Shown: piece after piece, positions 8,022 through 16,691 of the stretch
Layout: every line of letters starts with the position of its first letter
How positions within the stretch are numbered: position 1 is the first letter of the stretch
DNA from: Nocardia vinacea
GTDB lineage: Bacteria > Actinomycetota > Actinomycetes > Mycobacteriales > Mycobacteriaceae
Length of the DNA: 64,000 bases
Assembly (NCBI RefSeq): GCF_035920345.1
Contig: NZ_CP109149.1
Span: 2,418,001-2,482,000 of the forward strand
Reading direction: 5' to 3'
Made by a program: the position numbers and the translations under genes
The notes under the pieces: model-generated
Database searches by the model: none
What the model was told of the DNA's origin: nothing
The model's input: the letters and a program-made list of their open reading frames with translations, nothing else

Positions 8022-8857
8022 GATCCGAAACCCTCGCAGTATCCGGCGCCACCCTGTATTTCGAGGTGCGCGGTAGCGGCCCGGTGCTGCTCCTGCTGCC
8101 GGGCAGTGGCGGCGACGCCGGGATTTTCGACCCGATCGCCGATGCTCTCGCCGAGCACTTCACCGTCGTCGCCGCCGACCCACGCGGGTACTCGCGCAGC
8201 GCCCTGGACGCTCCCGAACCCGTGAACCAGCGGATGAATGTATTCAGCGACGACGCGCACCGTCTGCTCGAACACCTCACGCCCGTAGGCGAATTCGCCT
8301 ACGTCGCCGGCGTCAGCGGTGGCGCCGTCGTCGCGCTCGACCTACTTGCCCGCCATCCGGAACGGCTGCGCCTGGTCGTCGCCCACGAACCGCCGTGCTT
8401 CGCGGTCCTGCCCGATGCGGACGTGCACCGGGCGATGGTCGAGGAGGTGGTCGAACTCGCCCGTGCCGAGGGGCCCGCCGTCGCGGGCGGGCGCTTCATG
8501 CAGGCTGTCGGCGTCACCTCGAAGCCGCTGCCCAATGCGGCCGAGGTCCCCGCCCGCACCGCCGAAATGCTCGGCCGCCTCATGGGCAACGCGTCGCTGA
8601 TGTTCGCTCATGAACTGCGCGCGGTCACCGATTACCGTCCCGATACGGCCGCACTCACCGCTGTCGTGGACCGCCTGGTGCTGGCCGCGGGCCGGGAAAC
8701 CCGTGGCCAACTGCCTTATCGGACCGCGGAAACCCTCGCGGCCGAGTTGGACCGACCGCTGGTCGAGTTCCCGGGTGGGCACAGTGGCGTGCGGGAAGCT
8801 CCGGCCGAATTCGCTCGTGCTCTCTTGGAGGCGCTGACGGTCACTGCTGATCGCTGA
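8018..8857 (+). CDS. Alpha/beta hydrolase coupled to TetR
   Basis: 279 residues. The GTG start overlaps the TetR stop. The fold is evident from GSGPVLLLLPGSGGDAG (oxyanion region near residue 20), ADPRGYSRS (near 57), the GVSGGAVVALDLLARHP elbow with the catalytic Ser (near 95) and FPGGHSGVRE with the catalytic His near 255. Strong similarity in motif order and length to the divergent hydrolase at 6452-7282 suggests duplication around the regulator. Substrate unknown; possibly detoxification of an ester or lactone sensed by the TetR. Confidence 0.9.
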   Translation: MRSETLAVSGATLYFEVRGSGPVLLLLPGSGGDAGIFDPIADALAEHFTVVAADPRGYSRSALDAPEPVNQRMNVFSDDAHRLLEHLTPVGEFAYVAGVSGGAVVALDLLARHPERLRLVVAHEPPCFAVLPDADVHRAMVEEVVELARAEGPAVAGGRFMQAVGVTSKPLPNAAEVPARTAEMLGRLMGNASLMFAHELRAVTDYRPDTAALTAVVDRLVLAAGRETRGQLPYRTAETLAAELDRPLVEFPGGHSGVREAPAEFARALLEALTVTADR

Positions 8858-8884
8858 CCCACACATCCGCGGCACGCCGGTGTT

Positions 8885-9043
8885 TCAAACGAGGCTGAAC
8901 GTCACCGCCGATACCGGCAGTCCGACCGCCGACCCACCGATGAACACCCGAGGGGCCCAGCGACGCAATGGTTCCCGTTCGGTGAACAGCTTGCGCTTAC
9001 CGGCTGCCATTCCGATCAGAAACATGCCGAGCGCCGGAATGCG
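8885..9043 (-). pseudogene. Fragment of a DUF418 (YeiB-type) membrane protein
   Basis: About 50 codons read in one frame as LGMFLIGMAAGKRKLFTE followed by a second hydrophobic segment, then stop. This resembles the internal 'LGMFLLGMAAG' region of DUF418 membrane proteins, which are normally about 380-420 residues. Upstream sequence in the same frame does not resemble the family. It appears to be a leftover fragment. The rest of the 8858-9170 gap shows no gene. Confidence 0.45.
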
Positions 9044-9170
9044 GTTGCGGACAGGACCGATTCGGACATGATCCGAAGGTAACGGCCGCACCGCGAGCGG
9101 TCGTCCTCCCACCGGCCGATTCACACCCCGCTCGGATCCGTCTCGATCAGCTACCTCCGGCGTATTGACA

Positions 9171-9950
9171 TCACACCAGGTCGGCGACCTCCAAATAGAG
9201 CTGCCGCTCTACGGCGATGTCGACGAGGAAGCCCTGCTGGCCGCCCGCGTTATCGGTCGCATGGAACGCCGCCACCGCGATCTCGCCGACCCGCAATCGC
9301 TGGCCGGCGAAATCTCGCTGCCCCAGGATGATCGGCTGCGCCTGGTCGAACACCAACTCGGTGACATCGACGGACAGCGGGGCGCCGAGCAGGTCGGTAA
9401 CGGTGCCGGGGATGAGCCGGGCCGAGACGATTTGATCGAAGCTCGGCCGCCGCCTGATCCGGTGCGTAACGTACATTTTGCCCTCCCGGCCGAAGCACAG
9501 ATGGGTCAGCAGTTCCGCACTGCGCAGGGGATGCGGATCGAGCTGTGTGAAGGACACGATGTTGCGCACGGTGGCCACGACGTCACGTGCGATCACGATG
9601 CCGCCGCGCTCCAGATGGCCGCGAATCAGGTTGCCCCGAAATACGGTTCGCGGATGATCCGCGCGCGGATCCAGGTCGGTGAGCGCGAGGTCCGCCGGTT
9701 CGAAGGCGTGGCCGCCGCGAAATCCGGTGCGTCGATCGGCGCCGAGCGCCCGACTGCCGCGCTCGTCCAACCCGATATCGAGCAGCACCTGAAAGTCGAA
9801 CGGCGAGAAGAACATCGGCCGATGCGAGAAATAACAGTCGGTGCCGGTCCCGAAGACCACCATCCCGTGTGTCCCGACCGTTGGCGCCGACCTATATGGA
9901 CCCGCATACCTGGCCGTATATCTCGCCGTCCTGGTGAACATCCCGCTCAT
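9171..9950 (-). CDS. Conserved actinobacterial protein of unknown function
   Basis: 259 residues, soluble, no signal peptide or membrane segment. It contains an N-terminal HGMVVFGTG...SHRPMFFSPFDFQVLL segment (near residues 25-60), resembling a widespread actinobacterial family with an H-x-P-M-F-x-x-P-x-D-x-Q pattern that has no known function to my knowledge. Later segments are mostly beta-strand-like (FRGNLIRGHLERGGIVIARDVVATV, near 110-135). Start 9950 is supported by AAGGAG 9 bases upstream; 9998 would add an acidic, unlikely leader. It stands alone, and the 288-base gap before it (9951-10238) carries its promoter but nothing recognisable. Confidence 0.75.
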   Translation of the reverse strand: MSGMFTRTARYTARYAGPYRSAPTVGTHGMVVFGTGTDCYFSHRPMFFSPFDFQVLLDIGLDERGSRALGADRRTGFRGGHAFEPADLALTDLDPRADHPRTVFRGNLIRGHLERGGIVIARDVVATVRNIVSFTQLDPHPLRSAELLTHLCFGREGKMYVTHRIRRRPSFDQIVSARLIPGTVTDLLGAPLSVDVTELVFDQAQPIILGQRDFAGQRLRVGEIAVAAFHATDNAGGQQGFLVDIAVERQLYLEVADLV

Positions 9951-10238
9951 GAGGACGCTCCTTTCTTCTTCCCCTCCCCTAGCCTGGCCCGAGTACATCC
10001 CCGTGCCACGAGTGTCCGGCTACTCGAATCCCCGACCCCCGCTACTCGGCCTCCCCGATCCGATATGCCCGCTTTTGCTCCACGATCCTCCGATCGCGCC
10101 GCCTCGGCAATCGGTCATGACCTGGACATATGGGTCGCCGGTAGATGCCCTGGCAAAAAGGCACCGCAATACCAGCTCAGCAGCGGGGCAATCGGCGGCC
10201 GTGGGTCTGCGGATAGGCCCGGTGCCGCGGCTGCGACG

Positions 10239-11627
10239 TCAGTTGTACGACTTGGTGACGCTGTCGATCAGGTGTTCGAGGGTGTCGATCGTGGGCGTGT
10301 CGATCACATCGATCACGTCGCCGGGCACCGGGACGTGGGTGTCGGCGGTGACCTTGGCGAATTGGCTGGGGTCGCTGGCGCGGAAACCGTGTTCGGCGGC
10401 GAGGCGCTGCAGGTCCGGGTCGGTGGTCAGCAGGCGGCCGATGCGATCGCCGGGCGTGGTGAGGGGCACCAGGGTGTGCTGGGAGACCACGGTCGGGGAC
10501 GGGTAGGTCAGCATCATGCCGGGTTTGATCTGGCCGCGGACGGTCGCCTCGACGAACTGGGCCTCGTAGATCCAGACCATGGGTGTCGGGCCCATACCCG
10601 CCGCAAGGTACTCGCGGAACGGGCCGTCGGTGGAGTTCTCGGTGTAGCCCTGGCGCACGAACAGCCGCGACACCGTGGGCAGCACGGCCTGCTCGGCGGC
10701 CGGGCCCTGCACGATGGTGTTGTCATTGGCGACGTGGCTGGCGATGGCCAGGTACATGGCGGCGGAGTTGGAGGTACGCGGGTCCGTCGTGGAGACCAGG
10801 ATGTTCTTGTGCACCGGGTAGACCGTGTTGTCGCGGAGTTTGTCCCATTCGACATCGTTGCGCACGAGTTCGAGGTACCGGGCCATATCGAAGGTCGGGA
10901 CCGGCCCCGGACGCACTACGCCCGCCGCGGTCAGCAGATCGGCGATGGGCTGGAAGGTCGCGATCGCCATGGGCGAGGAGAACGGCGTGTACTTCGTGCT
11001 GATATTGCGCACACGCTGAATCCGTTCCGCCGCAGGCGCACTCGACGGAAACGCGAAGTCGTACTTCCCGAGATCGATGGAGGTCGCGATCTGCCGCGAC
11101 CCGGCCGGATCGACCTCCGCCTTGACCCCCTTGCGGGCCAAGGCTTCCACGACGCGCAGGTCTTCGAAGAACGCCATCTTCTCCGAGCCGACGACACCGT
11201 GCACCGTGGTCAGCGCTGCTGTCGCGCTGGCCGGAGCGGGCTGGTCGGGCTGCCGCACGGCCAACGCGGCCACCAGTGCGATGACGACGACCACAACCGC
11301 CGCCGCGAGTGCCATGAGCCGCTTGTCGGCGACCAGCTTGCCGCCGGACGCCACGATTCGGCTCATCCCCCGCGCCGGATCGGGCTGCTGAAGCGGGTTC
11401 GGTTGCGCGGCAACGCTTTCGGACTCGGCCTCTTTTGTCGATGACTCCAGTTCCCGGCGCGCGATCCGCTCGATCAGAATCGGGACGAATTCTCGCACCG
11501 GATGGCCTTCGAATCGCTGCCGCGCCGTGCCCACCACGCTCTGGACCCGATCGACCGGGTAGTCGTCGACCAAGCGGTCGGTCAACCGCTGAATTGCCTG
11601 CTCTTCGCGGACAGTAACGACACCCAC
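10239..11627 (-). CDS. Membrane-anchored solute-binding-like protein with N-terminal three-helix domain
   Basis: About 462 residues. Residues 1-55 are a helical module (REEQAIQRLTDRLVDDYPVDRV...) resembling the three-helix domain found fused to many actinobacterial proteins. A linker follows, then one membrane helix near residue 120 (LMALAAAVVVVVIALVAALAV). The remaining 310 residues look like a type-2 periplasmic binding fold: VVGSEKMAFFED, then FAFPSSAPAAERI, and FQPIADLLTAAGV. The C-terminal domain should face outside and the three-helix domain the cytosol. GTG 11627 is chosen because GAGGAG lies 6 bases upstream; ATG 11720 is possible. No transporter genes adjoin, so it may sense rather than import. 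Confidence 0.72.
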   Translation of the reverse strand: MGVVTVREEQAIQRLTDRLVDDYPVDRVQSVVGTARQRFEGHPVREFVPILIERIARRELESSTKEAESESVAAQPNPLQQPDPARGMSRIVASGGKLVADKRLMALAAAVVVVVIALVAALAVRQPDQPAPASATAALTTVHGVVGSEKMAFFEDLRVVEALARKGVKAEVDPAGSRQIATSIDLGKYDFAFPSSAPAAERIQRVRNISTKYTPFSSPMAIATFQPIADLLTAAGVVRPGPVPTFDMARYLELVRNDVEWDKLRDNTVYPVHKNILVSTTDPRTSNSAAMYLAIASHVANDNTIVQGPAAEQAVLPTVSRLFVRQGYTENSTDGPFREYLAAGMGPTPMVWIYEAQFVEATVRGQIKPGMMLTYPSPTVVSQHTLVPLTTPGDRIGRLLTTDPDLQRLAAEHGFRASDPSQFAKVTADTHVPVPGDVIDVIDTPTIDTLEHLIDSVTKSYN

Positions 11628-12143
11628 CACAGTCTCCTCGGCGTCACATCGATCTCCGGTCGCGACAGCACCCAGCCCCTGCCCGCGCCGCCGAACCCTA
11701 CCGAAATTTTCGGTCGGCATTGCACCGGCGAAACCCCCCATTGCTGGCGGGTGAATCCCATTTCGACTGTGCCCGTGCACATCCGACGTGACCGCTATCC
11801 GAAGCGTCTACCCAGGTCAGGGCAGGAAGGGCGGCCCGACCGCCAGCTCGTCGATGGTCCGGGTCGCCCCAGCACCGGTCTCGAACTCGCGTTGAAAGTT
11901 CAACGCGCCATTCACCTTTCGCTACCCAGCGTTGTCCGCAAGTTTCCACCCCACTCGCGCGCCGCCGCGAACCGACAAGTCGTTCCGCAACACCTTCGCG
12001 CACCCCTTCGCGCGGAAGGCACTGTGTGTCGCGCGGTGCGTCCTTATGCGCGAGGCCGGGAAGGTGTGCGCGAGCTCAGCCGGTCAGCGCGCGGCGGGTA
12101 CCGGACGATACTTACTGCGCGTCAACCTGACGCGGCCGCGGGT
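11628..12143. other. 516-base gene-free stretch
   Basis: Between the solute-binding-like gene and the end of the subtilase gene. Apart from the 15-bp palindrome at 11700-11714 I see no coding pattern, tRNA or repeat. Long open frames across it (for example 11502-12587 on the plus strand) are composition effects. Confidence 0.6.
11700..11714. promoter_or_regulatory. 15-bp palindrome upstream of solute-binding-like gene
   Basis: ACCGAAA and TTTCGGT flank a single T, a perfect inverted repeat 73 bases upstream of the chosen GTG at 11627. It is an operator candidate for an unidentified regulator. Confidence 0.45.
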
Positions 12144-13562
12144 TCACGGTGCGATCATGGACTGGATGTCGGGCAGGTTGCCGATCCGCTGGGTCGTGGG
12201 TCGGCCCGGGGCGTCGACTTGGGGCGAACCGGTTGCGCGGAGTCGAGCCCGTACCTCGGACGGTGTCTTGCGGCCGGCGGCTGCGGCGGCCAAGCCTTGG
12301 TAGCTGGCGATGGAGCCGACGACGATCGGGGATGCGCTGGAGGTTCCACTGAAAGTGTCTGTGTACCAGTAGTCTTCGTCGGCGCCGCCCTGCAGGTCGC
12401 CGTATCCGGTGGTGGTGACTTCGAGCCCCCAGCCCTGGGCATCGACGCGGGATCCGTAGTTGGAGAAGGCGAGTCGCGAGCGTGCGGGTCCGTGGTCGCG
12501 GCCGTGGAATCCGGGTGGCGGGGCGCCCGCGCCGACCAGGATGGCGCCGGAGTCGGCGGCACCGCCGCGGAACGGGTTGCGCCATGAGGTCGGGAAATCG
12601 GTGGGTCGGGTGTCGTACAGGGCGCTGTCGAGGTCTTCCGAACCGTTGCCCGCCGCGCCCACCACGATGACGCCACGTCCGATCGCGTATCGGATGGCCG
12701 CCCAGTCGTCGGGCCACCATTCGATCGCGATGTATCCGGCCTGGTCCTCTCGGTTCTGGAAGTTGTTGCGGGGTCCGGGCCGGTGCAACTCGAGCAGGAT
12801 GATGTCACCCGCGCTCAGTGCGTCGGCCGCGGAGCGGATAGCTGCCGCGGAGCCCGCGTCGAATACCGAAACCGCGCGGATGGCGGCATCGGCGGCAATG
12901 CCGGTGACGCCGAAAGTGTTCACATCACCGCTGATCTCCCCGGCCACCGCGGTGCCGTGATTGCGCCAGCCCGCATCCGCCGACGGGGCACCGCCGATCA
13001 CACCGCCCTGGTTCGCCAGCAGGTCTTCGTGGGTGAACCGCCACGCGCCCTCCACGTCGACGATGCGCACGCCCGCGCCGCGACCGCCGGGTCGGGTCCA
13101 GGCCCAGCGTGCGTTCACACCTTGTGGCGCGGCGTCCAGATAACCCTGTCGGGTTTCGAAATTCGGCGTGACGGGCGGCGCGTCTGCCAGCCGGCGAGCC
13201 GCGATATCGGCCAGCACGACCGGTGGCGCGATCGGCGGTTCCGCGGGCGGTTTGACGTAGGCTGCCTCGACCGCGTCATCGGCGCGCAGTCGGTCCGCGA
13301 CCGCCTCGAGTTCATCGCCGACCCCGAGCACGGCGAAGTAGTTGAGGTATTCCGCGCCCACATCCTCTCGAGCGGTGCCCGCGATCCGCTGTGGCAGGCG
13401 ATTGGGCGGCCCGAAGATGCGCACCGGCGCACCGCCTTCCGGCAGCAACTCGACCAGCCGCGATTGTGCCGCGAGACTCTCGCGCACCGCACGGGGATCG
13501 ATACCCGCTCGGGCACCGTGGGTGACGACGATCAGTTCCGAACCACTATCGGTGCGTGCCAT
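12144..13562 (-). CDS. S8 (subtilisin-like) serine peptidase without signal peptide
   Basis: 472 residues. Catalytic triad motifs are present in order: Asp in RIVDVEGAWRFTHEDL (near 165), His in NHGTAVAGEISG (near 200), and Ser in SGTSSASPIVVGS (near 400); the oxyanion-hole Asn lies in GAAGNGSED. Residues 1-140 form a non-catalytic N-terminal region. No secretion signal is visible, so the protein is either cytoplasmic or exported by another route. It is not accompanied by ESX or mycosin partners. Start 13562 is the ATG at the head of the frame; upstream divides it from the HdeD-like gene by 70 bases. Substrate unknown. Confidence 0.9.
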   Translation of the reverse strand: MARTDSGSELIVVTHGARAGIDPRAVRESLAAQSRLVELLPEGGAPVRIFGPPNRLPQRIAGTAREDVGAEYLNYFAVLGVGDELEAVADRLRADDAVEAAYVKPPAEPPIAPPVVLADIAARRLADAPPVTPNFETRQGYLDAAPQGVNARWAWTRPGGRGAGVRIVDVEGAWRFTHEDLLANQGGVIGGAPSADAGWRNHGTAVAGEISGDVNTFGVTGIAADAAIRAVSVFDAGSAAAIRSAADALSAGDIILLELHRPGPRNNFQNREDQAGYIAIEWWPDDWAAIRYAIGRGVIVVGAAGNGSEDLDSALYDTRPTDFPTSWRNPFRGGAADSGAILVGAGAPPPGFHGRDHGPARSRLAFSNYGSRVDAQGWGLEVTTTGYGDLQGGADEDYWYTDTFSGTSSASPIVVGSIASYQGLAAAAAGRKTPSEVRARLRATGSPQVDAPGRPTTQRIGNLPDIQSMIAP

Positions 13563-13632
13563 GACCGACAGTTAACCCGTCCCATGATCATCGCGCCAGG
13601 GCGATCCGACGCCAACTCGGATGTGCGGCAGC

Positions 13633-14229
13633 TCAGTTCGGCGCTGCCGGAATGCGCCTGGCCGCCGCGACCGGGTCGACCGCACCGCGTCCGCGCGCGA
13701 CCGTGAGAATCTCCAGCATGCCGATCACGATCGCGCAGCCACCTGCCGCCACGCCGAGTACGTCCAGCGAATCGAACGGCAGGGCGATCATGATGAATCC
13801 CACCATCATGGTCAGCAGCCCGAATATCTCTTGCCAGCCACCCTCGGGCAACTCGTCGGCCCAGACCGACACGGTCGCCTGCACGATCCCGCGCACGGCC
13901 CAGCCGAGGCCGATCCACACCGCGAGCAGCAGGATCGAATCCGCGCTGTGCAACGCCATCACGGCCAATGCCAAAGAGGCGACACCGCTGAAGAATACAA
14001 ACATTCGTAGTGCCGCCCCGAACCGCGCGCCTATCGCGATGATCAGCTGCATCGCACCGCTCAATAGTAGGTATAGGCCGAACAACAACTCCGCCATCCG
14101 CTCGGTCTTGTCCGGCCACACGGCTATCAGCACTCCGAGAACCACCGAGCCGATACCCGCGACCAATACCGCCGGCCGCACCCCGTCGGCAAGCGAACCC
14201 CCAAGACCCGCACTCTCGTTTTCGGGCAT
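13633..14229 (-). CDS. HdeD-like (DUF308) membrane protein
   Basis: 198 residues with about six short hydrophobic helices arranged in pairs, as in the HdeD/DUF308 family (Escherichia HdeD is linked to acid resistance). Visible features are the opening AVLVAGIGSVVLGVLIAVWPDKT, then LFGLYLLLSGAMQLI, and GWQEIFGLLTMMVGFIMIALPFDSL, which matches the family's repeated 'GxxxxxxGIxxl...P' layout. ATG 14229 is chosen over 14532 because the latter adds arginine-rich sequence unlike the family. The molecular function in actinobacteria is unknown. Confidence 0.85.
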   Translation of the reverse strand: MPENESAGLGGSLADGVRPAVLVAGIGSVVLGVLIAVWPDKTERMAELLFGLYLLLSGAMQLIIAIGARFGAALRMFVFFSGVASLALAVMALHSADSILLLAVWIGLGWAVRGIVQATVSVWADELPEGGWQEIFGLLTMMVGFIMIALPFDSLDVLGVAAGGCAIVIGMLEILTVARGRGAVDPVAAARRIPAAPN

Positions 14230-14291
14230 AGCTCCATAGTATGGGCCCAGGGCACGGATAACCGGATGTTTGCTTTCGAGTCGCGAGATTT

Positions 14292-14990
14292 CTACGTCGG
14301 CTGAGCGTGTCGCGGTGAATTGCGCCTGTGCACGAGTGCCCCGACACCGCAGGCGAGCACCGTCCCAGCCGCGAGCGTCAGCGGCACGTGTCGGGCAAGC
14401 AGGTTCTCGCGCAACGGGTCTCGCAGCAGCAGCCAGCCCGCGACGATCATCACGAATCCCTCGCAGAGCGCCGCGACCAGCGCAGCTTCGACCATCGGCC
14501 GCCACGCTCGACGGTTCCGCTCGACGAGCCAACCGCCGATGCCGAGCAGCGCACAGCCGAACCCGATGAGCGACGCACCGATCGCAGTGCCGAAATCCGC
14601 CGACGGCGCGTCGACGGTTTCGGCGCGGATGTCGTTCCAGCGCACCGCGACGACTTCATCGCGCCAAATCTCCAGTTCGACAGCTGATCCGGGTGTCGCT
14701 CCGGCGAGGATCGTGTTGTCGGAGGGGAAGTCGAGGTGCCGCTCGATGCCGGTGTCGACCTCGAGCCGGTAGGTCGCCGCCCGCGTCACTCCCCCGCGGA
14801 CGACGGCATCGGTGACGCGGGCGGGGTTCAGAGCATGGTCTTCGCGCTCGTAGGCCACCCGCTCGCCCGCTGTCCGCGTCGCGTCCACGACTCCGATGGC
14901 GGTGGTCGCGAGCGCGAGCAGCCCGAATGCGAGAAGTAGCCGCGGACGGATTGCCGTCCAGGACCACCACCGCTGCTCAGGTGCGGTCAT
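14292..14990 (-). CDS. DUF3592-like membrane protein
   Basis: 232 residues. One N-terminal helix (residues about 15-35, LLLAFGLLALATTAIGVVDA), an external domain with GSAVELEIWRDEVVAVRWN near 110 typical of DUF3592-like proteins, then three more helices. Its ATG overlaps the stop of the maltokinase-cap-like gene (ATGA, 14987-14990), so the pair is translationally coupled. No enzymatic motif is visible. Confidence 0.7.
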   Translation of the reverse strand: MTAPEQRWWSWTAIRPRLLLAFGLLALATTAIGVVDATRTAGERVAYEREDHALNPARVTDAVVRGGVTRAATYRLEVDTGIERHLDFPSDNTILAGATPGSAVELEIWRDEVVAVRWNDIRAETVDAPSADFGTAIGASLIGFGCALLGIGGWLVERNRRAWRPMVEAALVAALCEGFVMIVAGWLLLRDPLRENLLARHVPLTLAAGTVLACGVGALVHRRNSPRHAQPT

Positions 14991-15631
14991 GCGCCGATCG
15001 CCAGGACCACACCGCGCACGGAGGAACCATTGCCGATCTGCCATGGCACGGTTACTCGGACGGCATCCATCCGGTCGGAAGCCGGTGTGGCGGGCTCGGG
15101 ACGCAGGACCCGCTCGACCCGAACGCTTCGATCACTGCCCACGGCGATGACGGTGTGGTTCGGTGTATCGAGAGCGGAGCGGAATTCCGTTGCAGTGGCG
15201 GGGAACTCGCCGACCGAGACAACGGAGGGATCCGGTGTGTCACTCATGTTCTGCGCTTGCGGCTGCGCCCGCCCGGCCAGCAGCGCGACGATCTGAGCGA
15301 TCGCCACCGGATCCCGGGTCGCGTCGCAGATCCAGCGCTGTCCGAGCACACCGTGCATCGAGGTGCCGACGAGAGCGTCACCGGCACCGTCGAGCGGTGC
15401 GTCGCGATAAGTGAGCGGCACGTGGTAGGTGATCGGTTCCGGTCCAGCGCTGTCGTTCACGAGCACGAATTCGATGCCGACCGCACCCGCCGGATCGTCG
15501 AGCCGGAAACCCCCGGCCTTGCTCAGCTCCGGCGCACGCCCGCCGTCTCGATACCACGGCCGAGTCGGCAACCAGGCGGTAAGCAGTTCGAGCTTGCTGG
15601 GCGACATGGTCGTACGGTGAATAACAGCCAT
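14987..15631 (-). CDS. Maltokinase N-terminal cap-like domain protein (stand-alone)
   Basis: 214 residues. The N-terminus (IHRTTMSPSKLELLTAWLP, then W-Y and GFRLDDPAGAVGIEFVLV, YHVPLTYRDAPL) matches the cap domain normally fused to the front of maltokinase (Mak/Pep2) in the GlgE pathway. Here the protein ends without any kinase lobes: no APH-type HGD or DFE motif appears. The last 80 residues are of unknown type. A cap domain alone cannot phosphorylate maltose, so a binding or regulatory role is inferred. It is first of a coupled pair with a DUF3592-like membrane protein. Confidence 0.75.
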   Translation of the reverse strand: MAVIHRTTMSPSKLELLTAWLPTRPWYRDGGRAPELSKAGGFRLDDPAGAVGIEFVLVNDSAGPEPITYHVPLTYRDAPLDGAGDALVGTSMHGVLGQRWICDATRDPVAIAQIVALLAGRAQPQAQNMSDTPDPSVVSVGEFPATATEFRSALDTPNHTVIAVGSDRSVRVERVLRPEPATPASDRMDAVRVTVPWQIGNGSSVRGVVLAIGA

Positions 15632-16017
15632 GGGGCACCCTATCCTTCAACGGCGAGTGGAGATTTCATGCGGCTTGGAGTTGGTACGCGACGCGGCACC
15701 AACGCGACAGCCCAGCGAAACTCCGCTCCAACGCGCGACCACGGAATGGCAAAGGCGACAAGGATCCGTCCGCGACACCCTCCGGGAGGCAGCGGCCAAG
15801 TCCGGAGCGCGTCCGATAGCGACCGGCGAGCGCGCGGGTGGTCGTTCAGCAGCCAGGGCGCCCCCAGAGCGGTGACGGCCAGATGCAGATCCCTGAACTC
15901 AGCGCGGTTGCGAGTGTCGGGAATGTGGCGCCGACTCCGTCCTAGGGACATCAGCGGCCACGATGTGCTGCGCGACAGAGAAGAACCAGCATGATCGAAC
16001 GAATGAGAGGAATAACC
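15632..16017. other. 386-base intergenic region
   Basis: Divergent space between the maltokinase-cap gene and the PPOX flavoprotein gene, so it must hold both promoters. An open minus-strand frame runs through it but I recognise no family in it and no start with a ribosome site. No clear palindrome was found. Confidence 0.5.
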
Positions 16018-16515
16018 ATGCAACCGAACGAGATCACCGAAGTTCTGAACCGACCGATCAGCCGAGAACTGTTGGCTCGCGACCTGACCCGCTTGGCCTA
16101 CGTCGCCAAGGACGGCACACCCCGCAATGTCCCGATCGCATTCACCTGGAATGGCTCGGAGATCGTCATGTGCACCACGAAGAACGCCCCGAAGCTCCCG
16201 GCCCTGCGCAAGAACCCGATGGTTGCCATGACGATCGACACCGAGGTGCACCCGCCCAAGATCTTGCTCGTCCGAGGTCGGGCCGAGCTGGACGTCGTCG
16301 ATGGCATCCCGGACGAGTATCTCCAGATGAACGGCACCTACGAGATGACACCCGAGCAACGGGTTCACTGGGAGGCGGAAGTGCGTTCGCTCTACGACGG
16401 CATGGTCCGGATCGTCGTGACCCCGACGTGGGCGAAGCTGATCGACTTCGAGACGACTCTGCCGAGCGCGGTCGAGGAGCTGGTCCGGCAGCGGGACGAG
16501 CGTCAACTCGCCTGA
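16018..16515 (+). CDS. PPOX-class flavin/F420-dependent oxidoreductase
   Basis: 165 residues with the split beta-barrel fold of the pyridoxamine-phosphate-oxidase superfamily: LARLAYVAKDGTPRNVPIAFTWNGSEIVMCT-type opening (here LTRLAYVAKDGTPRNVPI, near residue 23) and ALRKNPMVAMTID near 65, then KILLVRGRAELD. The family binds FMN, F420 or haem; the cofactor is not decidable from sequence. ATG 16018 follows GAGAGG by 7 bases and is preferred over 15991. It is followed by a short open frame with a good ribosome site. Confidence 0.88.
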   Translation: MQPNEITEVLNRPISRELLARDLTRLAYVAKDGTPRNVPIAFTWNGSEIVMCTTKNAPKLPALRKNPMVAMTIDTEVHPPKILLVRGRAELDVVDGIPDEYLQMNGTYEMTPEQRVHWEAEVRSLYDGMVRIVVTPTWAKLIDFETTLPSAVEELVRQRDERQLA

Positions 16516-16622
16516 GCGAAGTCCGCCAGAAAATTTCGCGGTGGATGTCGAGAATCCGCCCGCCGCTCCGTCCCCGAAATGAACACGGCCAGAATGGGCC
16601 GTACCGTACCAAGGAGAACACG

Positions 16623-16691
16623 ATGGCCAAATACGAACGCGACCACCTCACGCGACAGGCCACACGGCTCAACGCGCAGCTGCGCAGTTGA
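16623..16691 (+). CDS. Possible 22-residue small protein
   Basis: An ATG preceded by AAGGAG (16611-16616, spacing 6) opens a 22-codon frame ending in TGA at 16691. The peptide (MAKYERDHLTRQATRLNAQL plus two residues) is charged and helix-forming, with no membrane segment. It lies 107 bases downstream of the PPOX gene and may share its transcript. The ribosome site is better than that of many long genes nearby, but length gives little statistical support. Confidence 0.4.
   Translation: MAKYERDHLTRQATRLNAQLRS

Noticed and set aside
9165..11444. 759-codon plus-strand frame across two minus-strand genes
   Set aside because: It is the antisense shadow of the genes at 9171-9950 and 10239-11627; its product is Arg/Gly/His-rich and has no recognisable domain.
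15640..16017. Gene on the minus strand in the gap before the PPOX gene
   Set aside because: The open frame has some coding-like stretches but no start with a ribosome site and no family resemblance.
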